From: Tamarix chinensis
Lineage: Eukaryota; Streptophyta; Magnoliopsida; Caryophyllales; Tamaricaceae
Assembly (NCBI GenBank): GCA_030549775.1
Contig: CM060173.1
Span: forward strand, 43,951,110-44,015,109
Reading direction: 5' to 3'
Length of the DNA: 64,000 nt
Below the pieces are notes generated by a model that was not told where the DNA came from, did not search any database, and saw nothing but the letters and a program-made list of their open reading frames with translations. The translations under genes were made by a program, and so were the position numbers. Positions 23,810-36,479 of the stretch are shown one piece after another. Position 1 is the first letter of the stretch. The number at the start of each line of letters is the position of its first letter.

Positions 23810-25840
23810 GATACACATAAAGATGAAACTATGTACTCTACTTCATAGGTAGAGAGAGTTAATATAGGATTCTTCATGTCCATATAATTGTTATCATAGT
23901 CATATAAAAAATTAAATATATTACTACCATTTCTATTAGCAAGATCTCCACCCTAATCATTAATTGAATATCTAACAAGTTCACACTTATTATAACTTAT
24001 ATAGAGTAAACCATGAAATAAAGTATCTTTTATATATAAATGAATTTTCTTGGAAGCTTTCTAATAGGTTAACTTAGACTCCTTGATATATCAATTTACT
24101 AAGATAATACCATAAAGTATGGTATGATCTAATATAATTTTAAGAACCATAAGCTACCAACTAGCTTTCTATAGCAAGAAAAATCTAATAGATTCCTTTC
24201 ATATCTCTTTAATAAATTAATTCCATATTCAACTATTGTAGATAAATTATTACAATCCTCCATATCACATTTCTTTAGCATCTTCTTTGCGTATGATTCC
24301 TAAGGAACAAAAATATCTTCTTTGGTCTACTTCCCTTCTATATATCCCAAGGAAATAAAACATTAACCCCATATCTATAATTTCAAATCCTTGTTTCATG
24401 GCATGCTTGACTTCTAGAAATATGGGGACATTGTTTCCTACGAAAATAGATCATCTTGATCCATGAAATAAACATCAATTCTAAAATTGCAAGCTCTCAT
24501 AGCATGCCGTAAACCATAAAGATTTATTATGCTTAAAATCCATTTCTTCATGGCCTTTTATCATATATCTAGGTGGTTCCTTGACATGGATCTCATTTTA
24601 TAGATAAGCATTCAAGATGATGATTTAACATCCATATAAAAAATGTTTTGTTTTTGATAAATAGATAAAGAAATGAGTAGTTGAATAGCTTCTATTCATA
24701 TAATGGGCCCAAACACTTCATCATAAATATTTCCTTATTGTTGCTTGTAGTGTTTCACCACAAGTCTCAATTTATACTTCTTCACTTCTCCTTGTTCATT
24801 ATTCTTCACCTTATAAACCTAATTGATACCGATGAGGTCAATGATTTTTGCAAGTTATGTAAGCTCTCTTTTTTCATTCTTCTCAATGGATGTAATCTCC
24901 TCATTCATTTTATTTTTTCATTTTAGTCATTTTATGGCATCATAACAAAAAAAAAAACAACTCGTTATTAGCATAAAGAAAAATCAAAATCAATGGTAAT
25001 TTGGGAGATTCTCAAAATTTACTTTATTATTAAATACTAGCCTTTTATCTCTTTAAATATTAATCACTAAATGATAGTGATAATAATGACTTGGGAGAAG
25101 ATGGTGGCGTAGTTTCTTCTATAATCATTTCCATTTTCTCCTTCTCTTATTGATAATTCATATTTGTATTAAAGTCCCATGATCCATCTTCATTGAAATC
25201 CACATATCTATTAACATAGACTTTTCCTCCTTTTAGATCATATAACCTTTATACCTTATCTTGGTTGTCATAGCCAATAACAACATACCCAAAATCTTTT
25301 ATTATCAATCTTTGATTGTCTTTGATATAATACATGTGCATATGCAAGACATCTAAATGTCATTTTTTGAGAGCACAACTTTACATCACTTCATGCCACT
25401 TGTGATGTCATATTTTTTACACTGTTTATTGAGCTCTACATATTTAACAAGTTCATTGTAACATTAAAAACTTCTATATAGAGCTACTATGGCACAAGCT
25501 TTCTTTTCAATGAACTTCTCATAGTATCAATAATGGTTCATTTTGATTTTTATCATTCACTCTATTCATCTATGGTGAATATGGAGTATTAAGGAATCTT
25601 CAAATGAAATGTGTATAATAATAATCTAAAAATTTTGTGATTGTGAATTCATTCCCTTTATTAAATCATAGGACTTTCATTTTTTACCATGCTTCTTTAG
25701 CTTTGAGCACTTTAAATTTCTTTAATATGACAAGTGCTTATGATTTTTGTTTGAGAAAATACACTCTGCTTTTGTACTAAAATCATTAATAAAATTTAAG
25801 AAATATAAGGGATCTCTATATGATGAAATAATGATTGGTC
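23810..25840 (-). pseudogene. Ty1/copia COP2, integrase to RNase H (right half)
   Basis: Reading minus from about 25840: the integrase core (FINDFSTKAECIFSNK-like), the C-terminal DGSW block near 25190, RT (MDVKSSFLNAYL near 24640, then YFLGI), the KLVGSLWFL block near 24150, and the RNase H start LSTYEVEYIVSSLCV (23815-23870). It is heavily decayed. GYP2 interrupts the RNase H, which resumes at 10215. No gag or 5' LTR was recognised to the right. Confidence 0.75.
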
Positions 25841-27060
25841 TCAGGTATTTTTTGATTGGTATTTAGATGACTCACAATGTGTTTGATTCTATTTGGGTCA
25901 CTTTTGAGTGCTTTATATAAGGACATGTCCTGAAAATCATGGAATAATGTACCTAAATATTAGAGTTTATTATTTTGGGCTTAGTTGAGGAATTCGATCA
26001 TAACAAAATTTAGGCTTAATATTGTGTTTTTTATTTAATTATGGATTAAAGGAGGAATTATGGTGAATATGATTGATTTTAATTACACCACATGAGTGGT
26101 ACATGAGGGAGATATATCAAGCTAAGAGAACCGGCCATATCTAGTTATGTTGTTAGATATTAGTTAGGAAAAGATTAGTATAAGCTGATCTTGGTAAGTC
26201 AGAATATTTATCTTATTTATTTTGTGATCTTGGACTGATATTTATCTTCTATATTTATTTTATCTTATTTGGATGATTCAAGCTTTAATATATTATGTAA
26301 GATTAACAAATTCATTTGGAATTACAACAACCTTGAGTTTGTATCTTTAATCAAATTCTAAGTATGTTTGTCCATGTTTATGATTTTTGTATGATTCATA
26401 ATCAAGATTCTTTTTTTAATTTTATGATATGTAATTATGGAAAATTTTTATTCAATCAACATAATCATATCCCTCATTATCATCCATCAAGCCCTTTTAC
26501 ATACATACACCATCAACCTAAAAGTCATCATCTTCATCTTCAAAATCCTTACCTTAACCCTCTTCCATTCACCATAACTATCATCACCATTAATACCTTA
26601 TTAATAAATCTTTCACCAACCATCAATAAGAACATGAACATACAATAATAACACCATTTAATGCTAACCAAATCATCACACCCTAACATTGTAACTAAAA
26701 ACCCTAAACCCACAAGCCCTAACATTGAACCATGAAATCCACAACATTACTTCTTATTAATTAATTTATTATTATGTGATTAATCTAAATTATCATGTTC
26801 TATTGCTGTGTGATTACAATATGCATAATCAATTGACTAAGTTAGTATTTTACATAAGAAGCCAACTTAGAGTATGGAATAAATGATTATTGGTTATAGG
26901 ACACATGTAGTAAGATTATACATCATAACTAGAGATATTATCATTAATTGATATTTAAGACTTCTATTGCACTTCTTATAGAATTTGTAAGCTACATTTG
27001 GGATAAAGTTAAAGATGAGTATTAATTTTCATCCCACTATTAATGATAAAAATCAAGAGA
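25841..27060. other. Unassigned AT-rich DNA
   Basis: No gene is seen. Around 26460-26750 the sequence (ACCATCATCACC, CCCTAAACCC, CCACAACATTAC) resembles the distal part of the GYP1 LTRs (for example 54900-55260), so it may be an old gypsy LTR fragment. Confidence 0.35.
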
Positions 27061-27780
27061 ATCATTCATACCTTAGAAGACATGTAGTGGGCATGCATAT
27101 GGTATTTTTATTGTTGTTGAGAGGATTAACAAGACTTCATTGAGTTCTCCTATAATAATAGTGACCATATAAGCATTAGGATGATGCTTTTTGAGGTCTT
27201 TTATGGTAGGAAGTGTCACAATCCTTTATGCTATGGTCATATAAATGTAATAAAAGATGATTGGGGAGACTATGAGGTAAATTAGGTTAATATAGAATCA
27301 TATGAACCTTAAATAGGATCAAAATAAGAGCTATGTGGGCTTGAAGAGGAGGAAATGTAGTTATGAGGCTTGTGATAGAGTGTTTTTGAGGGTTTTTCCC
27401 ACTAAGCGAGTAATGAGGTTTAGTAGGAAAGGTAAGCTTGGTCCAAGGTATATAGATTCATATGAGATTTTGGAGTGAGTATGCGAGGTTGCATATCACC
27501 TAACATTGGTAATGGAGTTTTCTCATATGAAAAATGTTTTCCATATCTCTTAGTTTAAGAATACATTGGAGATAATTCCTACATCATCTAAACAAAGATG
27601 AAAAAATTGAATGAGTCTCTAGCATATAGAGAACACCTAATGAGTATTTTGGATATGAGACCTAGAAGACACATATGAAAATCACCCCGTAGGTCAAGGT
27701 TATTTAGTCATAGTGTGAAGCCAAGAAGGCCACATAAGAGGCCGAGGAAGAAATCAAGACAAATAAACATGGTTTGTGTC
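27061..27780 (+). pseudogene. Ty3/gypsy GYP3 remnant: integrase C-terminus and chromodomain
   Basis: Translated pieces are EFSYNNSDHISIRMMLFEVFYGRKC (about 27140-27215), then a block of type DRVFLRVFPTKRVMRFSRKGKLGPRYIDSYEILE and a VAYHLTLV...NVFHIS block (about 27380-27560). After these, an IP-VKVI...EATxEAEEEIK-like stretch (about 27690-27765) matches the C-terminal part of a chromodomain. This arrangement is typical of Tekay/Del-type plant chromoviruses. Stops interrupt it throughout, and no LTR of its own could be assigned. Confidence 0.65.
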
Positions 27781-28483
27781 TAAAGTTTTATTATTTGTCA
27801 GTTTTCTCCTTTTCTTTTAATAGGTAGTAACATTTTTACCGTGTTATGCTTTTTGTGATGTGTGCTTTAAGAATGTTGGAAACTAGAGTTTTAAATTAAT
27901 GGGCTACTTTTGGGGATAAAGTCTCTTTTAATAATGTTGTTAATATGTTACTTTAGACACACTATATTAAAACCTTAACACACAAAAATATAGTAAGTAG
28001 TGTGTAGGGATTGATCTAAAAAAGATTGTAATCTAATTTGCAGATTTTTATTATCATATAAATTCCCCTGGTTATTAAATATGAAACTTTTATCATTAAT
28101 AATGAAAAGAATAAAAACTAGCAATTAACATAATAACTGAATAAAAATAATGAGATAATAGGTGTTAGAGGATATATTCAGCACTGGGTTAACAACCGAT
28201 CATCGAATAAAATGGCTTTGTAGTGATGCTAATGTTAACCTATAGGAGCTCGTACAAGTTTGTTTTCTAACATCCCTTTATTTAAATAAACTAAGACCTA
28301 CTTATGATTTATTATCTAACCAATTAATAGCCTAAGATAAGATCTCTTAATTGAATTAATGATGGCATTAATGATCAGGTAATAGCTAACTAGAGCCATA
28401 ATTACAGTAAACTCAAATTATCTAATTACAAAAATTAATAAACTAGAATAAATTAATATATTTTTAAAAAAATTAATTAACCT

Positions 28484-28635
28484 GTAACACCCCCAAAATT
28501 CACTACTGAAAAATTTCGTTTTATTAAAAGATAATTACAGAAGCAGATTAATAAAACGTGAACTTTGGGAGTATTACTGCCACACTTAGTACCAGACCGG
28601 TTCATTCATACCGTTCCAGTACCAAGTGCTAAGGC
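28484..28635 (-). other. Two tandem hairpins at the terminus of LTR-E
   Basis: Hairpin 1 pairs 28484-28503 with 28558-28577 (17 of 20 positions). Hairpin 2 pairs CACTTAGTACCAGACCGGT (from 28583) with the segment ending GTACCAAGTG (28627), about 15 of 19. The primary sequence differs from LTR-C but the architecture is the same. Confidence 0.65.
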
Positions 28636-29149
28636 TAAGAAAATGAAATACAGCTTGAAAGAAATTCAACACACACAAATCAGAGTAGCGCATCAAATCG
28701 TTTACAAGAATAAAATCCACCAACGGTGGTTACAGTAACACATAACATTAAAACCAGAAATTTAAAGAGAAAGAGAAAACCCTAACGATACCGGATAACT
28801 CCTTACTCTCTTTCCCGTAGCCCACTTGAGTAGCACCTGAAAATACCTACACGGGCATTGCCCATTGAATAGGCAGGGGCCCCATAAAGGGAATCCCTTC
28901 AGTACTACGGTACTGAGTAACCCTTTAATACCACACTTAAAGACAGGCCCGCATACGGCACATAATGCAAGCTACACACATAAATAATGAAAGGTGCACA
29001 CATAACAATAACATGCATAATAATTCATAAATCACGATCGATACTTTGGGCCTTAAGCCATGTCATAGTGTAAGATCAATACATTCGGGCCTTAAGCCAT
29101 TATTCCGTCATCATTCAATCAGTATCATATTTTATATCCATGTGAGTGC

Positions 29150-29620
29150 GAGAACCCCACTATTATAGCCGGTGGACCGGAAGTAAACACATAGGGCAGA
29201 ACGCCTCTGACCACTATTATTGCCGGTGGACCGGTCTGGCCCCGACTCACATGGTGTTCCACTATAAGTGATTAGTATTTTTCCATAATTTTATTCACAT
29301 ACAATACCGGTTTTATTGAGCTCGGGACCCCCACTATTTTAGCCGGTGGACCGAAATATATATAAAATCATCATCCAGGGCACAAAGCTCCTGGCCACTA
29401 TTAAAACCGGTGGACCAGTACTCATAATCACATACCAGGGCAACACGCTCCTGGACCACTATTATATCTGGTGGACCGGTACTCAATATTACATACCAGG
29501 GCAACACGCTCCTGGAAAACTATTATAACCGGTGGACCGGTACTCAATATCACATAACAGGGCAACACGCTCCTGGACCACTATTATAACCGGTGGACCG
29601 GTACTCAATATCATAATCAT
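29150..29620. repeat. CCGGTGGACCGG minisatellite in LTR-E, about 60-bp period
   Basis: Seven cores lie near 29162, 29222, 29341, 29407, 29469, 29529 and 29589. Each is preceded by CCACTATTAT or a variant and followed by about 40 bases with CCAGGGCAACACGCTCCTGG, itself an inverted repeat (CCAGG...CCTGG). Confidence 0.85.
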
Positions 29621-30299
29621 CTGGGCCCGGCTCATTAATATTCCACTTTCAATAATAGTATCTTTCATTTTCTTTAATCAGTACATCAATCATATTTATT
29701 TGCCTCAAAAGGGAGATCAATAACCCGAGACACAAAGGTACACCGGTCTTACCTGTGCATATCAGCTACTCAGTACCCTTCAACCACGAACCCAAGGACG
29801 CAAAGGTACCCTGGTCGTACTGGTGCATAAAGCTAACTCAGTACCCTACCGAAAAGGACACCTAATCCATAAGTATGCATACCCCCTAACTAGGTCCGTA
29901 GAGCTAGAAAGAGTAAGATATTGGGCCTGGCTGGGGCACAAAGGCACACCAGCAAATACCAGAATAATTGTGGACTAAAGCACGTCCTTAGGGTAGCGAC
30001 CCCTAAGGAGTCACCATTCTCGATCTCGAGGTCTTTCACTTTAAGTAATAGTGTCTTAATTAAGGTGATCACGAAAAGCACAATAATCCGATACTTATTC
30101 ACTTTTAATCTTTATGATATCATTAATCATTTCTTATTCAGATGATTATCCAGAAATTCACAGAGAAATCATTAAGGCCAGACTAATTATCAAATACTCT
30201 TACTTGGCTCATCAGCATTATTTGAATCATATTATAATGTTCCATAATCATAACAATATGTTAGGTGCAAATTACTCCTTAACCCCTTACTTATATAAT

Positions 30300-31440
30300 T
30301 GCTAAGTATCCATTTCTTACTTGATAAATTACCATATTACCCTTAAGGTTGCATAATTACCAAATTACCCCTTGTCCACTTTAGATTACCAAATTGTCTC
30401 CTACACTTTTTAGATCACCATTCACCCCTCATAATTACTACACTTATCATATTTCCCATTTGGTTGGTTATATTACCAAATCGCCCTTCTCCTTTGTTAT
30501 ATTTACAAGACTGCCCTCGAGTTGGATAAATTACTAAATTACCCTCCTTCATTATCATAGTTACTATTTTGCCCCTTTCGTTGGTTAAACAATTTTCACT
30601 TTACCCTTTAGTCGGCTAAATTACCAAATTGCCCTTCTCCTTTATCATAATTACCATTTTACCCCTCTCAATCATTTTAATTGCCATTTTACCCTTTTAA
30701 TTATCATAAATCCCAAATTAACCTTCCTCATAATTAATTTACCCTTCTTCATAATTATAATTACCAATTTTACCCTTCTCCATATTTATAATTACTATAT
30801 TACCCTTCTCCATTATTAAAATTACCATAATGCCCTCCTTCATCCAAAATTACTATTTTACCCCTACTTCCAAAATTACCATTCTTACCTTTCCTTCCAA
30901 AATTACCATTTTGCCCTTCTTTCCAAAATTACCATATTACCCCTTACTTATAAATTACCATTTCGCCATTCACTTATACAATTTACCATATTACCCTTTA
31001 CTTATGATATTACTATTTTCCCCCCTTTACTTTCAAACTTACCATATTGCCCTTTTACTTGAAAATTACCATAATACCCTCCTTTATCCAAAATTACTAT
31101 TTTATCCCTACTTCCAAAATTACCATTCTTACCACTTACTTATAAAATTACTATATTGCCCTTTTTCCTTCAAACTTACCATAAGACCCCCCTTTACTTA
31201 TAAAATTATCATTTGGCCATTTAATCATAAAATTACCATATTATTCTTTTATCTCAAAAATCACCATAATGCCCTTCTTTATCACAACTTACAATTTTAT
31301 CCTTTACTTATAAATTATCATTTAACCCCTTTCTTTTTAAATTACCAAAATACCCTTTTACTTATAAAATTACCGAAATACCCTTTTCACTTACAAAATT
31401 TCCACTCAACCCCTTTATTCACCATTTTTATGAATTTACC
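30300..31440. repeat. G-depleted degenerate repeat domain of LTR-E
   Basis: This is the counterpart of bases 1-1070: diverged AAATTACCATATTACCC units with almost no G on the plus strand. Open frames within it translate to Pro/Tyr/Leu-rich repeats and are not treated as genes. Confidence 0.75.
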
Positions 31441-32059
31441 ATCACTACATAAAATAATGATATTAGTACTTCATTTTTATCATCTAAGTCCACCAACTTG
31501 TCAATATTCAACATAATACTCATTAGCAACTACATACATTAGATCACATTCTTCATAAGCATAATTACTAACATACCCTTAAACAGTAACATCATTCATG
31601 CATTAGCAACATGATACATCATAAACAAGCATTTAACATTTCCGTCCATAATCAACTCCTTCCTTCATTAACATACCTACATATGGCACAAAAGTCATCA
31701 TACTTTTCCTTTTTATCAAACAATAAAAGAAACCATATACATATCATGCTAAGCACACAAAACATGCATAAAATCATACTAAACCCTTAATGTGCTAGCA
31801 TACGTTTTTCCATATATTTAAGGGAGGATTAACGGTTACCTTAATCCCACAAGATATCAAATCTTACCAAGCATAATTAGCAACTCAACACCTAAAAATA
31901 ATATCCATTATTTTTATATTAGAAATAAGAATCCATGCATAAAACTTTATGAAATTTAATTAGTAAAACACTTAACATAAAATACTATTATACCTTAAAA
32001 ATTAGCTAAATGATTTCCAAAATAAAGGGGGAGATCACACTGCATGAACATCGTGAGTT

Positions 32060-33250
32060 TCATGAAGAAGTGAGAGGGGGAAAGGCTCGAAGAGGGGTGA
32101 GGTAGAAGAGGGGAGAGGTGGCTTGGTTTAGGGACTTTAGGCTAGAAAAGAAGGTAGTTAGGGGAGGTTCTAAGGCAAGTGAATGGTGCAGAAGTGAAGA
32201 GGGGGTATAGGTGGAGGCTAAGGGTGGTTTCACGGTGGCATAGGACGGCGGCAAGGCGGCGAAGTTGGCTGCCGAGAAGGGTCGAGGGGAAGGGGTTGTG
32301 AAGGAAGGAAAAGGAGAGGGAAAAATGGAGGGGTGCAAGAGTTGTTTTCGGCCAACTAAGGTATGGCGGTTGTAGAGGGGGTTGTAGGGTGTCGAATGGT
32401 GGGTTGGGTGGCGGCAGAGGTTGCCGGACGGCGGTGGAAGAGGCGGTTGCAGGTGGCTTGGCGGTAAGGGGAAAAACTGGGGAGAAAAAGGAAGAGGAAG
32501 AGAAGGGAGGAAGTGCAGGGCTCGAAGGGGCTTGGGGGTCTCGTGGTGGTGCAGGGTAGTAGTAGGTGGTGGCAGTAGGCGGCGCAGGGATTGGGATTGG
32601 TGGTTCAGGCTGCGGCGGGCGGCGGAAATAAAAAAACGGGGAACGAATGGGAGGAGGAGAAAAGAGAGAAGAGGCTCGGGGAAGGGGGATGTGGGTTCAA
32701 ATTTATAGGGAATGAATGGCTGGGGAGATGAGGAAAATAAGGGGGAGAAGAAAGGGGGCAGTGGCTGGCGATCGGTGCTGCAGTGGTGGCAGGGCTGGTC
32801 GGGTGGCAGGGGAAAGGAGGGAAGAAGAAGGAAAGGGAGAGGGGCATGCGGGGCTGTGGTCCAGGGCCGGTTTGGCTCGAAAAGGGAAGGAAAATGACGA
32901 GGGAAGAGAGAGAGGGAGAGGGAGCAGGTGGTGGCAGCTGTAGGGCGGTGGTCGGGCGTGCGTAGGGATCGGGCATGGGGGCGGTGAGAAACAAAGGAGA
33001 TGAAGGGAGAAGCCGGCCAATCGAAGAGAAAGGAATTAAGGACGAACCGGCCGGTCAAGAAAAAAAAGAAAAGGAGGCGACTGGCTGTGCTGGGCGGGCG
33101 CGATGAGGAGAAGGGGGACGGGAGAGACGGGCCAAGACCCAAGCGTGGAGTGGAGGGGGCTGGTCAGGCCGGGCGGACAACCCAAGGAGGAGGAAAAGGG
33201 AAAAGAAAAGAAGAAAGAGGGAAAAAGGAAAAAGGGCAAAAGGGGGAATG
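32060..33250. repeat. Purine/G-rich domain of LTR-E
   Basis: The plus strand is rich in GGGGA and GGAGG, with little C, and can form many G-quadruplex-like runs. A minus-strand frame of 360 codons (32060-33142) is open here, Pro/Ser-rich and without a recognised domain. The related region in LTR-A needs two different frames to cover the same sequence. Confidence 0.6.
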
Positions 33251-34660
33251 GAAAAATAGGAAAAATAATTTAATTTAATTTATAAAATCATAAAATATAA
33301 TATTCTTGGTAAATTATTTATTTTGATAATTTAATTTATTTTAATCTAATATTTTAGTTTAAAAAGGATAAAGTTGGTAAAATATTAGTTTGGGAATTTA
33401 TTTAAATAAAAATAATATGATAATTAGAAAAATATTTATATTTAATTTATTAAATAATCTTATCCAAATTTATATACTCTAAAATCCATAAAATAATTAA
33501 AATAAATAATTTTACAAGCAAATTTTATTTCAAATAAAGTCATTTATTAAAATATAGGTTTTCAAAATTTTTGGGGGATTACATAACCTATTTGCTACTT
33601 ATGGTTCTATACGTTAACAATTACAAATTAACTATACTATCTCAACATCTAACTAATCCTCAAATTAACTAGGTGATGAAGCTAGATAATAAAGTCCTAA
33701 TCTTATATCGGTGATCAATAAATTTGGTTTATTAATCTTACTAAAATATGCATAATAGTTAAGTCAAATTCACATCTCATGATTAATTATTCTATAACCT
33801 TCAATAATACTTCTACTCTATACTAATCTAGCCTAAAACATTGATAAAACCTAAAAATAAAGAATCTAAACACATAAAAATCATAACTTTAATTAGAATA
33901 AATAAATAAAGTTACAAAGATTAAATTAAGCAACACATAATCACAAATGTAATTAAAAAAATGGGAATGCATTAAACACAATAAAAGGTACAAAATGAAA
34001 AATTAAAATAAAGGAAAGAGAAAGAACTTAAGAGATTATAGAATCACAAAGCCTTTGTGATCTTTAATTCTTCAATTATAGCAATTAGCAAACTAGATCT
34101 AATAAAAGAACCCTAATGATTTAGAAACAATGAAAACCAAGTTTAAGTTCTAACATCACTCTCATCTATGATCCGTTCAACCTAATATATGTCATATATA
34201 CATATAGCCAAAAGGCCATAAGAATCAAATCTAAAATATGACAAAATGCGGTATGTATTAGTAAATATAGATTACTTATATTTTTATTCTAACAATATGC
34301 ACATGAAATGAATTAGTGGAATACGTGTGAGAAGAACTAAGGAAATATAGATTGTTTTTTCATAAATATAGAGCCTCATATTTCTTCTCTCTTCATAATC
34401 TTATCTTATCTTGATTTTCTTACACATGACTTCACTTTTACGGCTTTGCATGATTGTACATAAAAAAATTCATGACTCTAAGCTTGCTTTTCATATGTTA
34501 CTTCTTTTCCTTAGCTATCAACCTAAATTACATTGATATCATATTTTCCTACAAAACTAAGCAAACAGAGAAAACATAAATAAAAGGTGAAATTATCATA
34601 ACAAATAGTAAAAGCTAGGTCAAGATACATTAAATATACCCATTAAATATGCACCTATCA

Positions 34661-35603
34661 AATAATCCCACGCTTGAATTATTGTTTGCCTTTAAGAAAC
34701 ACAACCATAAAGGGTATGATAAATCCCTAGTATCAAGTCACATATAATACCTTATTCCAATAGCCAACAAGAGATATCAGTAATTGACATATGAAATTCA
34801 CATACTTCATCGAGACTCAAAATAATAAAAAGTAAACATATAGAAAATAATTTTCAAGCTCATTTGAGGATGCATACATCACAACCAAGTGACCATAATT
34901 GTTTAAATTTTAAGTAATGAACATGAACAAATATAGAGAATTAGGTGAATAGATTCTCACTTTAGATTTTAGTCCAATACAATAAATTAGTCCAAGAAAA
35001 TCTTAACACATGGAGGTAACACAATACACATAAGGCCAAATTTTAGTCTAATGTAATAAATTAAGGCCAACTCCCAAACTAAACCAATATTTTCATACAA
35101 AATTGACTAGATTCTAAAAGATCAGACAAAGTTATAGAGATTCATTTCTGCAAAGCAACATAAGGATTTAAAACCATAGGCTTTGGTACCAACTTTTAAC
35201 TCCTCAAATTTTTGAAATTGAAACTTTTTAAAGAAAATGTGGAATCATTTTTAAAAGCAAAACCATGGAATATTATCACCACATCAAGCATGAGAGAGGT
35301 GTAATCATCACCTAACTTAGGCCTAATGTAAGGTAAAATGGAACAACCACAAAATAATATATGCTCTACTAATATTATAACAATATTAATACTGGCAATG
35401 ACGAGAATAGCTATAATATAGATAGAAGAGACTATAGGAGCTTACAAAAACCAAATATAGGAACCAAATTTAGATTTTAAATAATGAGAAAGAACCAAAA
35501 ATCATATCAATATAATGGGAAAATATCTAACCAGTTAGCCTAATTCTTAACTAAAAAAGAAGATAACTCTTAAACCCCAAGGATTAGCTAGATAGTGGCC
35601 CAC
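34661..35603 (-). other. Non-coding interior of the Athila-like element
   Basis: No gene is seen. CCCACGCTTGAATTATTGTTTGCC at the left edge matches the sequence expected just before an Athila-type 3' LTR on the minus strand. The remainder is AT-rich without recognisable protein. Confidence 0.45.
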
Positions 35604-36441
35604 TATAACATCCCCATTCTTCACTACCAAAAATTTTTCTTTGAAAAGATTATAAAAGCTAAAAGAAACTAAAAAGTTGAGGGAAATGGGAACTTACCAC
35701 CGCACTTGACATAAGATAGGTGTTAGCCATGCATCCTTTGTTAGATATAAGGCTACGAATCAAATCAAACAAAATGAAAGCATAGTTTGCAATTAAAAAA
35801 AGGATATTATATACATATTGAAGGAAATATTTTTGAGTATAGAACCTTGATGATCTATGAATATTCAAATCCATGAGGGGAAAATTAAACCAAAGCACAT
35901 CATTTCAAATTACACAAACAAAGTATGACATAGCCCTAAACATTAGTCCATCAAAGACTAAATGTCTACGCTCATATAACCCATGCCTTACATGACATTA
36001 GCCTACTATTGATAAGCCCGAAAACCCTACACACAACTCTCCGCTTGTGGGAAGAGTAGGTGACTAAGCAAGTGGGCACATTAGTACACTTTGTACTAAG
36101 TGAACTAAGTTACCACCTCAGTTGAGTAACTAAATCACAAAGTTCAAATAGTATATGGAGATCATACTAATATATTCCATTCCTATTCCATACAAATAGC
36201 TATACATATTTTATCATGGTCATAATGTATCAGAACCTCACACCATAAATGACTCATCATGCTTATCAATATACCACAACATTATAGATGACAACATGCA
36301 ATCTACTATGTAGATTGTCTGGTTATTATTAAGGATTATATCATCCATGGACATAGTTTCCCAATAAGTCCATTTCTCGAACTTATATATTCCACTAGAT
36401 CATTTATTTATAATATATTATCTCTTCTACTATTCCTCTCC

Positions 36442-36479
<38 letters not shown>

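Larger units (their letters stand above)
28483..33583 (-). mobile_element. Solo LTR-E (5101 bp)
   Basis: Plus-strand ends are TGTAACACCCCCAAAATT and GGGGGATTACA. It is flanked by a perfect 5-bp duplication, TAACC (28478-28482 and 33584-33588). It has no second LTR, primer site or pol. From the left it holds hairpins 1 and 2 (28484-28635), a minisatellite (29150-29620), the G-depleted repeat domain (about 30300-31440), an AT-rich section, and a G-rich domain (about 32060-33250). It is the close relative of LTR-A. The sense strand is inferred to be minus. Confidence 0.9.
27935..34660 (-). mobile_element. Athila-like 3' LTR, split by LTR-E
   Basis: The two halves are 27935-28482 and 33589-34660, together about 1.6 kb without the insert. 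The left end TGTTGTTAATATG resembles the left end of the LTR at 42606 (TGTTGTGCTATT), and the right end TATCA gives TGATAG on the minus strand. Next to it on the minus strand is TTCAAGCGTGGGATTATT, an Athila-type polypurine context. It pairs plausibly with the LTR at 42606-44075. Confidence 0.6.

Noticed and set aside
29150..29620. Regularly spaced repeats resembling a CRISPR array
   Set aside because: The spacers are themselves repeated and diverged, the DNA is eukaryotic, and the same array recurs inside related LTRs. It is a minisatellite.
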